Assembly: GCA_907163345.1 (NCBI GenBank)
Contig: CAJQUN010000058.1
Span: 1,364,001 to 1,428,000, forward strand
DNA: 64,000 nucleotides
Origin: Haberlea rhodopensis
Lineage: Eukaryota; Streptophyta; Magnoliopsida; Lamiales; Gesneriaceae
Reading direction: 5' to 3'
Program-made: the position numbers and the translations under genes
The notes under the pieces: generated by a model
What the model saw: only the letters and a program-made list of their open reading frames with translations
Databases searched by the model: none
What the model was told of the DNA's origin: nothing
In this document: positions 35,439 to 48,260 of the stretch, one piece after another
How positions within the stretch are numbered: the stretch's first letter is position 1
How the letters are laid out: every line of letters begins with the position of its first letter

Positions 35439-37377
35439 TGTAATGCCTCGATTTATGTTATATACGTATGATATGATTATGGTGTAATTATATCACGTGG
35501 CGGTATGATACTGGGGGTTCGAGTGGAACCAATAATGAAGAAATACATGTATAGTAGAATATAACATTTTGTACATGTAGCATGCATTTGAAGGTGCATT
35601 AAAATGTACATGTGAGTTGCATTTGACATGAGTTTGAAAGGAATTACATGTGCATGTGAATTTACTTGCAATTGAAATTTGCATTTGAATTTGGAGTTCA
35701 TTTCATGTACATGACACTTAACATGTAATTATCTCCAAATGACATGATATCAAGTAAATTAGGGACTTAAGGTTCTATATCAAGTGGCTTAGAGGTGAAA
35801 TCACATACTACACCACTTTTCACCTAAAAATCTCTACACTAGCTCCTCTCCATTTCTTTCAAGGTTTTGTTGGTTTGAGCTTGGGTTTCAATTGTAACTT
35901 GAGCTAGGAGGGTGTGTGAAGTGGAATTGTACCATCTTGGTAAGAAATTCATAGTTGTATACTTGATTTTGTCATTGGTGTTGATGTATGAGACATAGCT
36001 TATCAAGTGTTCATGTGTACAATCATAACATGTTTATATGCTAGGAATTGGAATCTATGATTTTAGAATCATGTGAAGATGTTCCTAGATAGTGCATGAA
36101 ACATGTTTACATGTTAAAATTCGAGTTGTAGGAGAAGAGCTAGGAGGATAAGCTCAAAATCGCCATGTTCTGAACTTTCTGGACATCGGCGATCGATCGC
36201 GAGCTTTGTGGCGATCGATCGCCGAGACAGAGTAAATTTTAAGGCGGTTAAATCATGTGGCGATCGATCGGTGAAAATGTGGCGATCGATCGCGAGCAAA
36301 CAGAGCACTTTGGAGATCGATCGCGAGGTTTGGCGATCGATCGCGAGGGAGGCAGAACAGTTTGGCGATCGATCGGTGAAATGTGCGATCGATCGCCAGA
36401 GTTCAAATCTTAAAAAATTTTATATTTTGTAGAATTTGATTTTAATGCCTATGATAACATGTTATATTGTTGGCATTGTTGTAGCATCATCTCAGGGGAC
36501 AGGGCAAAGAGGCAATTAGCTATCAACGCCTGATTTATCGCTTTTGTGTCGCAATACAGGTACGTGTTGACGTACGGAGTATAGATATGATGCGATGATG
36601 ATGTTATGGTTTTGATATCATATGATTTATGTTATCTTGTGTCATATGATTGGTAGTTCATATGCATGTTCATACATGGATTTCATATGATTGGGATAGA
36701 TGCCTTGATGGATATGTGTATATGCTTTGGTGAGATCATTGCCTCAAGAGATATGCCTGGTGTGGTATATGCTTTGGCTAGGATCGTTGCCACGATAGAT
36801 ATACTACATATGCTTTGGCTTGTGAGATATACACTTGGTGTGGGTATATGCTCTGGCTATTGTCACAGATGAGCATGGTACTATGATATGTGCTGCTAAT
36901 ATGAAGATGTGATGTGGTTCCACTGACATATTGAGCTGAATAGGCATATCATATGGGGCTCGTGATAATAGGGGAATTGTTGAGACATGTCATGACATAG
37001 TGCATTTGTGGATGCATGATACAGAACATTCACGTATTGATGATTTATTTGTGTTTTATCATTGATATTGATATTGTGGTTTGATATTGCACTGAGATAT
37101 TTGTTATCTATACTCATTGTGTGAATGTTTCTGTAGGGACTCATAGACGTGGGGAGCGTGAGTCATGATTTCCGCTGCGAGGGGAACCACTGCCTAGGAG
37201 TTCTTTGGGATTAGGTTGTTTATGTACATGTTATGTATCGTTGGTTAGGGTTTTTGATAACCTTGTAAACAACTTAACTAGTATGAACTCTTCATCTGTG
37301 CATGGTGCATTACTTAATTCAGACTCACATTGTATGTTTAATGGATACATAATGGATTAAGTAAAGAGGACCCCACA
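35439..37377 (+). repeat. 5' LTR (1939 bp)
   Basis: From TGTAATGCCTCG to GAGGACCCCACA. Contains the GCGATCGATCG array at 36187-36403. Confidence 0.95.
36187..36403. repeat. GCGATCGATCG array in the 5' LTR, eight copies
   Basis: Eight copies of a GCGATCGATCG(C/G) core (one has AGATCGATCG) spaced 20-50 bp apart, often followed by CGAG or GTGAAA. It is a CpG-rich island in an otherwise AT-rich LTR. The same array lies at 42964-43180 in the other LTR, with separate point changes. Confidence 0.9.
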
Positions 37378-37381
37378 TTAG

Positions 37382-37393
37382 TGGTATCAGAGC
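37382..37393 (+). other. Primer binding site, tRNA-Met type
   Basis: TGGTATCAGAGC four bases after the 5' LTR. Confidence 0.9.
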
Positions 37394-37549
37394 AGTGGTT
37401 CGAGAACGGGGTGAACATGGGTAGAGGAAGTGTATTAGGGAGTTACCTAAACACTTTGAGAATGGTAATAGCATGTTAGTTGTGGAATATGATGTTATTC
37501 TAACATGTTATATATTTGTAAATGTTATTGTAACCCTTGTTATACAGCT

Positions 37550-38590
37550 ATGACAGACAGAGGGTATCATGAGGATGTTGGGGATGCCTTGAGTGGCAAT
37601 GCCAGCGTGAGGATGGTGCCTGTATCACCACCACCGATTGAACAAGGACCAGTGGAACAGGTACTGTTGCCTGGAGAATTGACATTGACGCAATTTCTGA
37701 GCTATCAGCCACCTAGGTTTGAGGGGACTGAGTCAGGGGAACTGGCAGAGGAGTGGCTGGAACGTGTGGAACAGATATTTGTATCTGCACCGTGTGCCAA
37801 GACTGCGTGGTTACGCTTAGCTGAATTCCAGTTAGCTAAGAAAGCTATGATGTGGTGGAAGTCCACAGTACTTGAGTTGAGGGCTCAAGGACATACAGTG
37901 AACTGGGATGTGTTTAGAACAAAGTTTCTGGAGCATTATTTCTCTGTTGCTGCAAGGCAGAGGAAAGAGGATGAATTTACGCATTTGAGATAGGGATCAA
38001 TGACATTATCTGATTATGCTGTGCATTATTCTTCTTTGCTCCGGTATGTACCACATATTGCTGTGAACACCAAAGCTAAGATCAGACAGTTTGTGAAAGG
38101 GTTGAGGCCTGAATTGTTTGATAGGGTAATATCCAATAACCCTACATCATATGAAGAAGCATTGACTAGGGCTGAGATGGCTGAGATTGTTGTAGGGGTA
38201 TATACAGATGTTGGACAAGCCCAACCACCTACATCTGACAGTATGAGACCTAGAGGGGAATCATTTAAATCACCACGAGGTGGTGCATCTTCATCTAGGT
38301 TTAGTGGAAAACGTTTTGGATCAAGGAAAGGGGAGGAGAGAAAATCGAAAGGACAGTCCCAAGGAAGTAGTAGTAGTAGTGGACGTATATTACAATGTTT
38401 TAAATGTGGAGGGCCACATTATCAAAGGAATTGTCCACAGTTTGATACAGTGGTTTGTTTCCGTTGTGGGAAACCAGGACATGTGATTCGTGATTGTCCT
38501 CAAGTGGGTGGACAACAGAGGAGAGGACCAGTGTCAGAGAATACAGTGCAGCAGAGACCACAGGGTGTACCACAGTCTGGTGGAGGATAG
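37550..38590 (+). pseudogene. gypsy gag with one premature amber codon
   Basis: The frame starts MTDRGYHEDV and carries the gag domain (PPRFEGTESGELAEEWLERV, AKKAMMWWKS, VFRTKFLEHYF). It is interrupted by TAG at 37991-37993 where relatives have Gln (HLR-Q-GSMTLSDYA), consistent with CAG to TAG. The same frame continues to 38590 with two CCHC knuckles (CFKCGGPHYQRNC, CFRCGKPGHVIRDC). Gag forms the particle and binds RNA. A single C-to-T change would explain the break. Confidence 0.92.
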
Positions 38591-41500
38591 GGCAGGAACA
38601 CCTCAGGCTCAGGTGTATGCACTGAATAGGGAGGAAGCAGAGGCAGCTCCTGATACTGTGATAGCGGGTAAGTGTACTGTATTTACTTATCCTGCTTTTC
38701 TGTTGATTGATACTGGTGCATCACATTCTTTTATTGCACAAGCATTTATTGAGCGGTATCATATATGCTCGTCTCCACTGTTGATGCCCCTTTATGTTTC
38801 GACACCCATGGGAACTACTGTAATGACTTGTCAGGGTGTGTCTGATTGTGCTATTCAGTTTGGGACTGAGTATGGGTTACAGGCTGATTTGATTGTGTTA
38901 GCCATGACAGATTTTGATTGCATCCTTGGAATTGATGTGTTGAGTAAATATCAATCTGTTGTGGATTGTAGTCAGAAGATAGTGAGATTTCAGTTTGATA
39001 CTGGCAATCAATGGTTATTCTATGGCCAAGGATCGAGGGCAAGGATTCCTTTGATATCAGCAATCCGAATGTCGCGTTTGTTAGAGCGTGGACATGCGGG
39101 TTATTTGATTTATGCCCTGGATGTAAATGAACAGAAAAGAGAAAGGAAAGTGGAGGAGATACCAGTGGTTGCAGAATATGCGGATGTGTTTCCAGATGAG
39201 ATACCTGGATTCCCACCGAGTCGAGAAGTGGAATTTGGTATTGATTTGATACCTGGTACTTCTGCAATTTCACGGGCTCCTTATCGGATGGCACCAACTG
39301 AATTGAAAGAGTTGAAAACTCAATTGCAAGACTTATTGGACAAGGGGTACATACGTCCTAGTGTATCGCCTTGGGGTGCTCCGGTTTTATTTGTTAAGAA
39401 GAAGGATGGGACAATGAGATTGTGTATTGACTATAGACAATTGAACAAGGTAACCATAAAGAATAAATATCCTCTTCCTCGTATTGATGATTTATTTGAT
39501 CAGTTGCAGGGATCAAAGATTTATTCTAAGATTGATTTGAGGTCGGGATATCATCAAATACGGGTGAGGGAAGGAGATATACAGAAGACAGCATTCAGAA
39601 CTCGTTATGGACATTATGAGTTTCTGGTAATGCCATTTGGAGTGACAAATGCTCCTGCTGTCTTTATGAGTTTAATGAACCGTGTTTTTCAGGAATACCT
39701 TGATCGATTTGTCATTGTCTTTATCGATGATATACTAATATATTCAAGGAGTGATGCCGAACATGTTCAACATTTGCATATGGTATTGCAAGTGTTGAGG
39801 ACACATCAGTTGTATGCCAAACTCAGTAAGTGTGAGTTTTGGTTGACTAGTGTCGGCTTTTTAGGACATGTTATTTCAGAAGAAGGTATATCAGTCGATC
39901 CAAAGAAAGTGGAAGCAATGTTGAATTGGTCAGCACATACTTCTGTGCCAGAGATTCGTAGTTTCTTGGGTTTGGCTGGTTATTATCGACGGTTTGTTGA
40001 AGGATTTTTAGCAATTGCCAAACCATTGACACATTTGACACAGAAGGGAGTATCATTTCAATGGTCAGAGGCGTGTGAGCGTAGTTTTCAGGAATTAAAA
40101 CATCGATTGACTACAGCTCCAGTCTTGATCATTCCATCTGAGCATGACAGGTTTGCAGTATATACTGATGCATCTTTACTTGGATTGGGTTGTGTATTGA
40201 TGCAGGACAAACATGTAGTGGCTTATGCATCACGACAGTTGAAGCCACATGAACTGAGATATCCAGTACATGATCTGGAATTGGCTGCCATTGTCTTTGC
40301 ATTGAAGATATGGCGACATTATTTGTATGGTACGTCGTTTACCATATATACAGATCATAAAAGTTTAAAATTTCTATTCACTCAAGCAGAGTTGAATATG
40401 AGACAAAGGAGATGGATGGATCTGTTGAAAGATTATGATTGTGAGATTGAATATCATCCAGGAAAGGCTAATCTTACAGCAGATGCCTTGAGTCGGAAAG
40501 TACATCATACGGCTGACGAGGTGATTCATTTATCTGCTTTGATGACTTCTTGTTGTACTTTGGGTTATGATTTTGATATGGAATTAGAGCCAGTACGGGT
40601 ATCAACATTGTTGGTTGAACCCGACATTTTTGAGAAAATCAGAACGGCACAACTGGCTGATGATGAAGTACAACAATGGAAGGAAAAGATAAATCAAGGA
40701 CAAACATCTCAATTTGTACTTACAAGTGATGGAACGTTGAAATACAGAAAGTGTTGGGTAGTACCTGCTTCATTAGGACTACGCCAAGAACTACTACAAC
40801 GTGCTCATTGTAGTAGATACAGTATACATCCTGGAGGAAAGAAGATGTATCATGATTTACGTACCCAATTTTGGTGGAAACGTATGAAACAGGATGTATT
40901 GAGTTTTGTGAAACGGTGTTTGATCTGTCAACAAGTGAAAGCGGAAAGACAGAGACCAGGAGGTGAATTACATAGTTTGGAAATTCCTCAGTGGAAATGG
41001 GAACATATCACGATGGATTTTGTGACTCATTTACCACGGACGTCTTCTGGTTGCGATGCCATTTGGGTGATTGTTGACAGACTCACCAAAGTATCTCATT
41101 TTGTGCCATATTGTATGACATATACATATCTGAGAATGGCACAGTTATACATTCAACATGTAGTAAGACTACATGGTATTCCAGTTTCCATTGTATCGGA
41201 TAGGGATCCGAGATTTACTTCTCATTTCTGGGAAGGGTTACAGACAGCGTTGGGAACTGAAGTGCGGTTGAGTACAGCATATCATCCGCAGACAGATGGA
41301 CAAACAGAGCGTACGATACAGACGCTTGAGGATATGTTGCGTGCCTGTGTATTATAGTTTGATACCTCTTGGCAAGATTCGTTGCCATTAGTAGAATTTT
41401 CATATAACAACAGTTATCAGTCTAGTATACAGATGGCACCATTTGAGGCTTTGTATGGGCGACGATGTAGATCGCCATTGTATTGGGATGATGTGGATCA

Positions 41501-42134
41501 GTCTTCCTTACATGGACCGGATATGATTCATGACATGGAAGAGAAAGTGAAAGTAATTCGATTGAAACTGAAAGCTGCTCAGGATAGACAGACTGCGTAT
41601 GCCAATAAGCGGCGTAGACCACTTGAATTTCAAGTTGGTGACCGTGTGTTTTTGAAAATTTCACCTTTTAAAGGTGTAGTACGGTTTGGTAAGCGTGGAA
41701 AATTGTCTCCACGGTATGTTGGTCCGTATGAGGTATTGCAACGTATTGGTACGTTGGCATATCGATTGGCACTACCACCGGCATTGAGTAGTATTCATGA
41801 TGTTTTTCATGTTTCACTGTTGAGGAAATATGAACCAGATCCGAGTCACGTCTTACAGCTACCTGATGTACTGTTGGATACAGATGTGTCGTATGAGGAA
41901 CGACCGGTTATGATCTTGGATCGAGCTGAACGCAGGTTGCGTAATAAGGTGATTCCTATGGTTAAGGTACAGTGGGACAGACGGGGTGTCGAAGAGGCAA
42001 CGTGGGAGACGGAGCAGCATATGATGCAACGGTATCCGGATTTGTTTTCTGGTATGATTTTACAGTTTTATGTTACTGTTGGTACATACATATTGTCTTA
42101 TTGCATACATGATTTTGTTTCCTATCTTTTATAA
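38490..42134 (+). pseudogene. gypsy pol (PR-RT-RNase H-IN-chromodomain), one amber codon
   Basis: Pol overlaps the end of gag in the +1 frame; matching sequence resumes at RAGTPQAQVYALNREEAE (about 38585). Protease has DTGASHSF near 38708, RT FIDDILIYS near 39720, and RNase H YTDAS near 40160. Integrase has SDRDPRF near 41197 and QTDGQTERT near 41290. A TAG at 41355-41357 (LRACVL-stop-FDTSW) interrupts an otherwise continuous frame that runs to 42134 and includes a chromodomain-like C-terminus (MVKVQWDRRGVEEATWETEQ). The purine tract GTGGGGGAGAA precedes the 3' LTR. The frame change could be mutation or programmed shifting; the stops make this copy probably dead. Confidence 0.93.
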
Positions 42135-42216
42135 TAGGATGATTGAGTTGTGTATCATAATATGCATGTTTTATATATACAATTTCGAGGACGAAATTCA
42201 ATAAGTGGGGGAGAAT

Positions 42217-44154
42217 TGTAATGCCTCGATTTATGTTATATACGTATGATATGATTATGGTGTAATTATATCACGTGGCGGTATGATACTGGGGGTTCGA
42301 GTGGAACCAATAATGAAGAAATACATGTATAGTAGAATATAACATTTTGTACATGTAGCATGCATTTGAAGGTGCATTAAAATGTACATGTGAGTTGCAT
42401 TTGACATGAGTTTGAAAGGAATTACATGTGCATGTGAATTTACTTGCAATTGAAATTTGCATTTGAATTTGGAGTTCATTTCATGTACATGACACTTAAC
42501 ATGTAATTATCTCCAAATGACATGATACAAGTAAATTAGGGACTTAAGGTTCTATATCAAGTGGCTTAGAGGTGAAATCACATACTACACCACTTTTCAC
42601 CTAAAAATCTCTACACAAGCTCCTCTCCATTTCTTTCAAGGTTTTGTTGGTTTGAGCTTGGGTTTCAATTGTAACTTGAGCTAGGAGGGTGTGTGAAGTG
42701 GAATTGTACCATCTTGGTAAGAAATTCATAGTTGTATACTTGATTTTGTCATTGGTGTTGATGTATGAGACATAGCTTATCAAGTGTTCATGTGTACAAT
42801 CATAACATGTTTATATGCTAGGAATTGGAATCTATGATGTTAGAATCATGTGAAGATGTTCCTAGATAGTGCATGAAACATGTTTACATGTTAAAATTCG
42901 AGTTGTAGGAGAAGAGCTAGGAGGATAAGCTCAAAATCGCCATGTTCTGAACTTTCTGGACATCGGCGATCGATCGCGAGCTTTGTGGCGATCGATCGCC
43001 GAGACAGAGTAAATTTTAAGGCGGTTAAATCATGTGGCGATCGATCGGTGAAAATGTGGCGATCGATCGCGAGCAAACAGAGCACTTTGGCGATCGATCG
43101 CGAGGTTTGGCGATCGATCACGAGGGAGGCAGAATAGTTTGGCGATCGATCGGTGAAATGTGCGATCGATCGCCAGAGTTCAAATCTTAAAAAATTTTAT
43201 ATTTTGTAGAATTTGATTTTAATGCCTATGATAACATGTTATATTGTTGGCATTGTTGTAGCATCATCTCAGGGGACAGGGCAAAGAGGCAATTAGCTAT
43301 CAACGCCTGATTTATCGCTTTTGTGTCGCAATACAGGTACGTGTTGACGTACGGAGTATAGATATGATGCGATGATGATGTTATGGTTTTGATATCATAT
43401 GATTTATGTTATCTTGTGTCATATGATTGGTAGTTCATATGCATGTTCATACATGGATTTCATATGATTGGGATAGATGCCTTGATGGATATGTGTATAT
43501 GCTTTGGTGAGATCATTGCCTCAAGAGATATGCCTGGTGTGGTATATGCTTTGGCTAGGATCGTTGCCACGATAGATATACTACATATGCTTTGGCTTGT
43601 GAGATATACACTTGGTGTGGGTATATGCTCTGGCTATTGTCACAGATGAGCATGGTACTATGATATGTGCTGCTAATATGAAGATGTGATGTGGTTCCAC
43701 TGACATATTGAGCTGAATAGGCATATCATATGGGGCTCGTGATAATAGGGGAATTGTTGAGACATGTCATGACATAGTGCATTTGTGGATGCATGATACA
43801 GAACATTCACGTATTGATGATTTATTTGTGTTTTATCATTGATATTGATATTGTGGTTTGATATTGCACTGAGATATTTGTTATCTATACTCATTGTGTG
43901 AATGTTTCTGTAGGGACTCATAGACGTGGGGAGCGTGAGTCATGATTTCCGCTGCGAGGGGAACCACTGCCTAGGAGTTCTTTGGGATTAGGTTGTTTAT
44001 GTACATGTTATGTATCGTTGGTTAGGGTTTTTGATAACCTTGTAAACAACTTAACTAGTATGAACTCTTCATCTGTGCATGGTACATTACTTAATTCAGA
44101 CTCACATTGTATGTTTAATGGATACATAATGGATTAAGTAAAGAGGACCCCACA
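42217..44154 (+). repeat. 3' LTR (1938 bp)
   Basis: Same ends as the 5' LTR. Differences by eye include AGCTCC context T/A near 42617, T/G near 42839, A/C near 43091, and G/A near 43120. Confidence 0.95.
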
Positions 44155-44159
44155 CTAAC

Positions 44160-45246
44160 CCTAATAATGGGCATCATATTTGGATCATCTCTCGATGTGG
44201 CATAGTCTGTGTGGTGGTTTACCCACATATCTCTTAGGTTATGTTTACAAATTCATCTCATAAGTGTTTTTCTGTTTTTCAGACAAAAAAAATAGATTTC
44301 TGATATTTGATATTTGATTTTCTTGCTTTTGATATTGTTTATCTAAAAAAACAGGTGAAACAGAAATAGAGAAGCAAGTCATGAGATGCTTCTGACTGCT
44401 TTAAGTTAAACGATGTCAATTTTGTAATAATTAAAGTTCATTAAACTGTTTTTTTACTTTTTCCAACTTTAAACAAAATCAAAATAAAAATGCTTTAACA
44501 AACAATTTCAAACACACTCTCAATCTGATTTAAAGGGTATATTGAATACAATCTCATATCACAAATGGTATCTCTATCTTTTATTTTATTTATTTAAGTG
44601 AACAAAACGCAGACAATTTCAAACACACACTCAATCCGACCCTTCGAACCGTTAGATCCGGTTAACCGGCCCGTTGACCACGGCACGGTTCCGGATTCAG
44701 AGTCGATGATGACCCTTGGTCGGGTCTATGTAAATGGATCACAAAGTGGTTGTCTTTAATGTATAAAAATTAAAAAGCAACTTAAAGACCATCCTTCGAC
44801 AGGAGAATTGCGTTTTTTTTATAAAGCTCTCTTAAATGCTCCAATTTCATGCGTAAAAAAAGCAGATCATTAATAAAACAGTATCTGCTACAACGAACTA
44901 CCACTTAACAAAATACAACAGCAATAAAGAGAATTTAGTGCTACTTATAAATCACTTTCCTATCTCATCAATTAAATAAATTACAAAAAAAAGAGGCCTC
45001 TTGGCTGGTTAAATCCATTAAAATGGATTGTCCCCGATAAGCACAACAAAAAAATTTATTACTTCTTTATACTATCAACAGCCAGCCTAGAATGCCATAT
45101 CATAAGGGAAATCAAGAAAGCCTCAGATAATGGCGAAACCAGAGCTTCAACAAGAAAGATTAATGGAGGAAGCGCCTTTAAGAAAATTTAGCTACTGCTA
45201 CGCTTAAAATGCTCTTTTATAATTTATCTTTTCTACTTGGGAAGGG
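44160..45246. other. Intergenic DNA with a hAT MITE fragment
   Basis: No gene seen. A 26-bp phrase beginning CAATTTCAAACACAC occurs twice (44502 and 44615). Confidence 0.45.
44636..44728. mobile_element. Right-end fragment of a hAT MITE
   Basis: About 93 bp closely matching the right end of the MITE at 47038-47702, including GTTAACCGGCCCGTTGACCA and the terminal CCTTGGTCGGGTCTA. The left end is missing. Confidence 0.8.
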
Positions 45247-45758
45247 TGTTGGCGTATCAGGGAAATCAACATATAATTAAGGTAATTATGCAGCGGATAT
45301 CACAAGCACATAAGTAACAATTCAAGAGGAACACCAATATTTATAGTGGTTCACCCAAATTGGACTACGTCCACTCAAGAACCTCAAGTAGATTACTTCA
45401 AAGAAGAAAATAGAATTGAGAATATAAAGTATTTCACTCAGAACACTCTGATTTATTGCTCACTTTCTCCCCACTAATTCTATTCCTTCCAAAAATAAAA
45501 TCTCCTTAAGAAATTCTAACACCCAATCTCACTTTACCTCTACACTTTTATTTGTAAAAGAAGAAAATATTGTGTTTTGGGATGGATTTAGAATGAAGAA
45601 TGGGTGTGTATTTATAAGTGGATATTAGGAAAGAAACAAAAATTAATATTTCATTGCTTACATAATCAAACCCATCAAATTTGACTAAACACAAACATGT
45701 GTTAATTGTTGTTCAAGTTGTGTGTTGAATTCAAAATTGGATTGCTTGAATAATAGCA
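45247..45758 (-). repeat. 3' LTR of the copia element (512 bp)
   Basis: Plus strand TGTTGGCGTATC to AATAGCA. On the minus strand the purine tract GATGGGGAGAA (about 45759-45770) precedes the LTR start TGCTATTATTC. Confidence 0.75.
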
Positions 45759-45770
45759 ATTCTCCCCATC

Positions 45771-46872
45771 AAGCTTATTTTGTGAATTCGAGCAAACATG
45801 CAACTACAGTATTCCAACTTCCATTTCGGCAATGTCTTGGTCATCATATCAGATCCATTTTTATCTGTGTGAATCTTCTCGAGCTTTAACAATTTCTTCT
45901 CCAATACATCCTGAATCCAATGATAATGAACATTAATATGCTTTGACATTGAATGCATTGAAGGATTCTTCCCAAAGATGGATTGCATTCTGATTGTCAC
46001 AAAACAGCTTGCACTGATCTTGCACAAATTTTAATTCCCCTAAACACCCTTTCATCCACATCAACTGCTTACATGCCACAATTGCTGCAATAAACTCTGC
46101 TTCAGCGGTTGACAATGCTACGCACTATTGCAATTTTGACTGCCACGACACATCTCCCCCTCCAAATGTCCTTGATGTTGACTTTCGAGAATCAATATCT
46201 CCAGCAATGTCGGCATCTGTGTAGCCTACTAGCTCAAGTATGGATCCTCCAAAACCCAGTATGTGTTTAGAGATGCCCCATAGATATCTAATATCCATTT
46301 TACTACAGCTCAATGCTCATTTCCTGGTTTAGGAATCTACTCACTACACCTACGGAGTGAGCTAAATCTGGCCGATTATATACCATGGCATACATCAGAC
46401 TTCCAACTGCTGAATCATATGGAACATTTCTCATCTCTTCTCCCTCATCCTCCATAGAAGGACTTTGATGTGATTTCAGCTTGAAGTGGTTGGCAAGAGG
46501 ACATCCAACCGCTTTTGCCTGGTCCATGTTGAATATCTGAAGTACCTTCTCAATATAATTCTCCTGCGACAACCAGGTCTTCTTGGCAGACCTGTCTTGC
46601 TGAATTTCCATGCAAAGAATTCTTTTTGCTGGCCCCAAATCCTTCATTGCAAAGGTATTGCTTAGTTGTTTATTTAGGCCTTTGATTTCATAAGCATATA
46701 TGCCAACAATCAACATATCATCTACATAGAGGAGAAGCACCATCAAATCATCATCAGAGGTTTTTCTGACAAACACACAATGGTATCCAGTAGTCTTCAT
46801 GAATATCTGTTGAGTTATTACAGATTCAAACTTCTTGTACCATTGTCTCGGTGCTTTTTTGATGCCGTACAT
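45771..46872 (-). pseudogene. copia RT C-terminal half and RNase H, broken
   Basis: Piece 46872-46303 has MYGIKKAPRQWYKKF, the catalytic YVDDMLIVG, and VPYDSAVGSLMYAM..RPDLAHSVG. RNase H continues in other frames: ELVGYTDADIAGDIDSRKST (46313-46125), STAEAEFIAAIVACKQLMWM (46115-45933), and SKHINVHYHWIQ with IHTDKNGSDMMTKTLP (46027 down to 45770). At least three frame changes, so no protein is expected. Confidence 0.9.
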
Positions 46873-47037
46873 GCACTTCTTTAATCTGCAAACAAGGTCA
46901 TCTTTCCCCTTCTCTGCAAAACCCTCTGGTTATTTCATGTAAATTTCCTCCTCCAAATCTCCATGAAGGAATGCTGCCTTGACATCCAGTTGTTCTACCT
47001 CCAGATCAAGCTCTGCTGCTAACCCCAACACAATCGG
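46873..47037 (-). pseudogene. copia RT middle part, left of the hAT insertion
   Basis: Minus strand encodes LGLAAELDLEVEQLDVKAAF then LHGDLEEEIYMK, a stop, and PEGFAEKGKDDLVCRLKK, contiguous with the RT half at 46872. It joins, across the hAT insert, to the part at 47703-47929. Confidence 0.85.
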
Positions 47038-47702
47038 TAGACCCGACCACGGTTTAGAATCGTCGGTTAGACGGTTCAGAACCGCTGGTTCGACGGTTCA
47101 AAAAATATCGATCCTTAACCTTAACTTTCCTTGACGGTTCCGGTTACTGTCATGAACCGTCAGTTACGGTTCGATTACGGTTACGGTTAACCAACTGTTA
47201 CGGTTACGGTTTGACCCTTACTTTTTAAACAAAATTAAAAATATTATTACATTTGAAATAAAGTGTAAAATGTGTTTGAATGTGTTTTCATCCATGGATT
47301 AAATATAAAATAACTTGAAATAAATTCAAGCTCAGATAATTAAAATGTGTAAGATATATTTGTTTGGTTAATATATATAAATTATAACACTATATTTAGA
47401 TCAACAAGGCTCTTATAGCTTAGTAGTTGAAGCTAATTATTCAATTTGGAGGTTATGAGTTCAAATCTGCACCATAACATGTATTTTAAATTTAAAAATG
47501 TAAAAATAATTAAAATAACCCTTGAACCGGCGGTTAACCGACAGTTCACGGGTTATCAAAATTATGACCCTTAACCGACCCTTCTATAGACGGGCCGGTT
47601 ACGGGTCCGACCCTTCGGACCGTTGACCCGGTTAACCGGCCCGTTGACCAAGGTCCGGTTCTGGGCCGGTTCAGGGTCGATGATGACCCTTGGTCGGGTC
47701 TA
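47038..47702. mobile_element. hAT MITE, 665 bp, inserted in copia RT
   Basis: Terminal inverted repeats TAGACCCGACCACGG / TAGACCCGACCAAGG and a perfect 8-bp duplication ACAATCGG (47030-47037, 47703-47710). The arms are rich in CGGTTA and ACCGTT words, as in the MITE at 21819. The centre is AT-rich and holds a tRNA-like stretch. The insertion is younger than the copia element. Confidence 0.93.
47409..47475 (+). other. tRNA-like (A box / B box) stretch inside the hAT MITE
   Basis: TAGCTTAGTAG fits the pol III A box consensus and GAGTTCAAATC resembles a B box about 40 bp later. It could be a captured tRNA or SINE head. Not a functional tRNA: the stems do not pair well. Confidence 0.4.
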
Positions 47703-47710
47703 ACAATCGG

Positions 47711-47929
47711 GATGGATGTCATCTTCATAACAGGTGAGAAAATCTCGTCAAAGTCAACTCCTTGTTTCTGACTAAAACCTTTGGCGAAGATTCTAGCTTT
47801 GAATCTTGGTTGACTACTGTGTTCTTCGTGCTTCACCCTGAACACCCACTTATTCTTCAAAGCTTTCTTGCCTTTTGGCAACTTCACCAGCTCAAATGTA
47901 TCATTCTTATTGCAAGGATTGCATTTCAT
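47711..47929 (-). pseudogene. copia RT N-terminal part
   Basis: Minus strand: NDTFELVKLPKGKKALKNKW, RFKARIFAKGFSQKQGVDFD, EIFSPVMKMTSIPIV, ending exactly at the hAT duplication. Confidence 0.9.
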
Positions 47930-48260
47930 CTTGCATGGCCTCCATCCAGTTATTCATCTGTTCACCGGTCATAGCTTCATCAAAGTTTTCTGGTTCTCCA
48001 TCGGTCAGTTAGCAAAATATATTCATTCTGAGAATATCTGGTTGAGGGACGCACTACTTCCAGCACGTCTGGTATGAGAACCTTCTGCTGGTGGTTCACT
48101 GTTAATACAGAACTTCCACATGATCGTTCTGCACTTATTCATCTTCAACCGGTTGTGGATTTACCGTTGAAGGCCACCATTCAAGATTTTGTTCAGATCC
48201 AATTCTCCTCTCTAGCGTTCTCCAAGAATTCATTCTCCTGAAATACGGCATCACGACTTC

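Larger units (their letters stand above)
35439..44154 (+). mobile_element. Complete Ty3/gypsy retrotransposon, 8.7 kb
   Basis: LTRs 35439-37377 and 42217-44154 flank gag and pol on the plus strand. A perfect 5-bp duplication CTAAC lies at 35434-35438 and 44155-44159. PBS, gag, PR-RT-RNase H-integrase, purine tract and LTR are all present. By eye the LTRs differ at about eight places in 1.94 kb, so it is young but older than the TR-GAG element. Coding is broken by two TAG codons and a gag/pol frame change. Confidence 0.96.

Noticed and set aside
35493..37144. Small open frames inside the gypsy LTRs
   Set aside because: Each recurs at the same place in the other LTR and has no coding similarity.
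44502..44640. Direct repeat CAATTTCAAACACAC... as a pair of short LTRs
   Set aside because: Only about 26 bp, no PBS or purine tract; likely local duplication next to the hAT fragment.
47409..47475. Functional tRNA gene
   Set aside because: A and B box words are present, but acceptor and anticodon stems do not pair.
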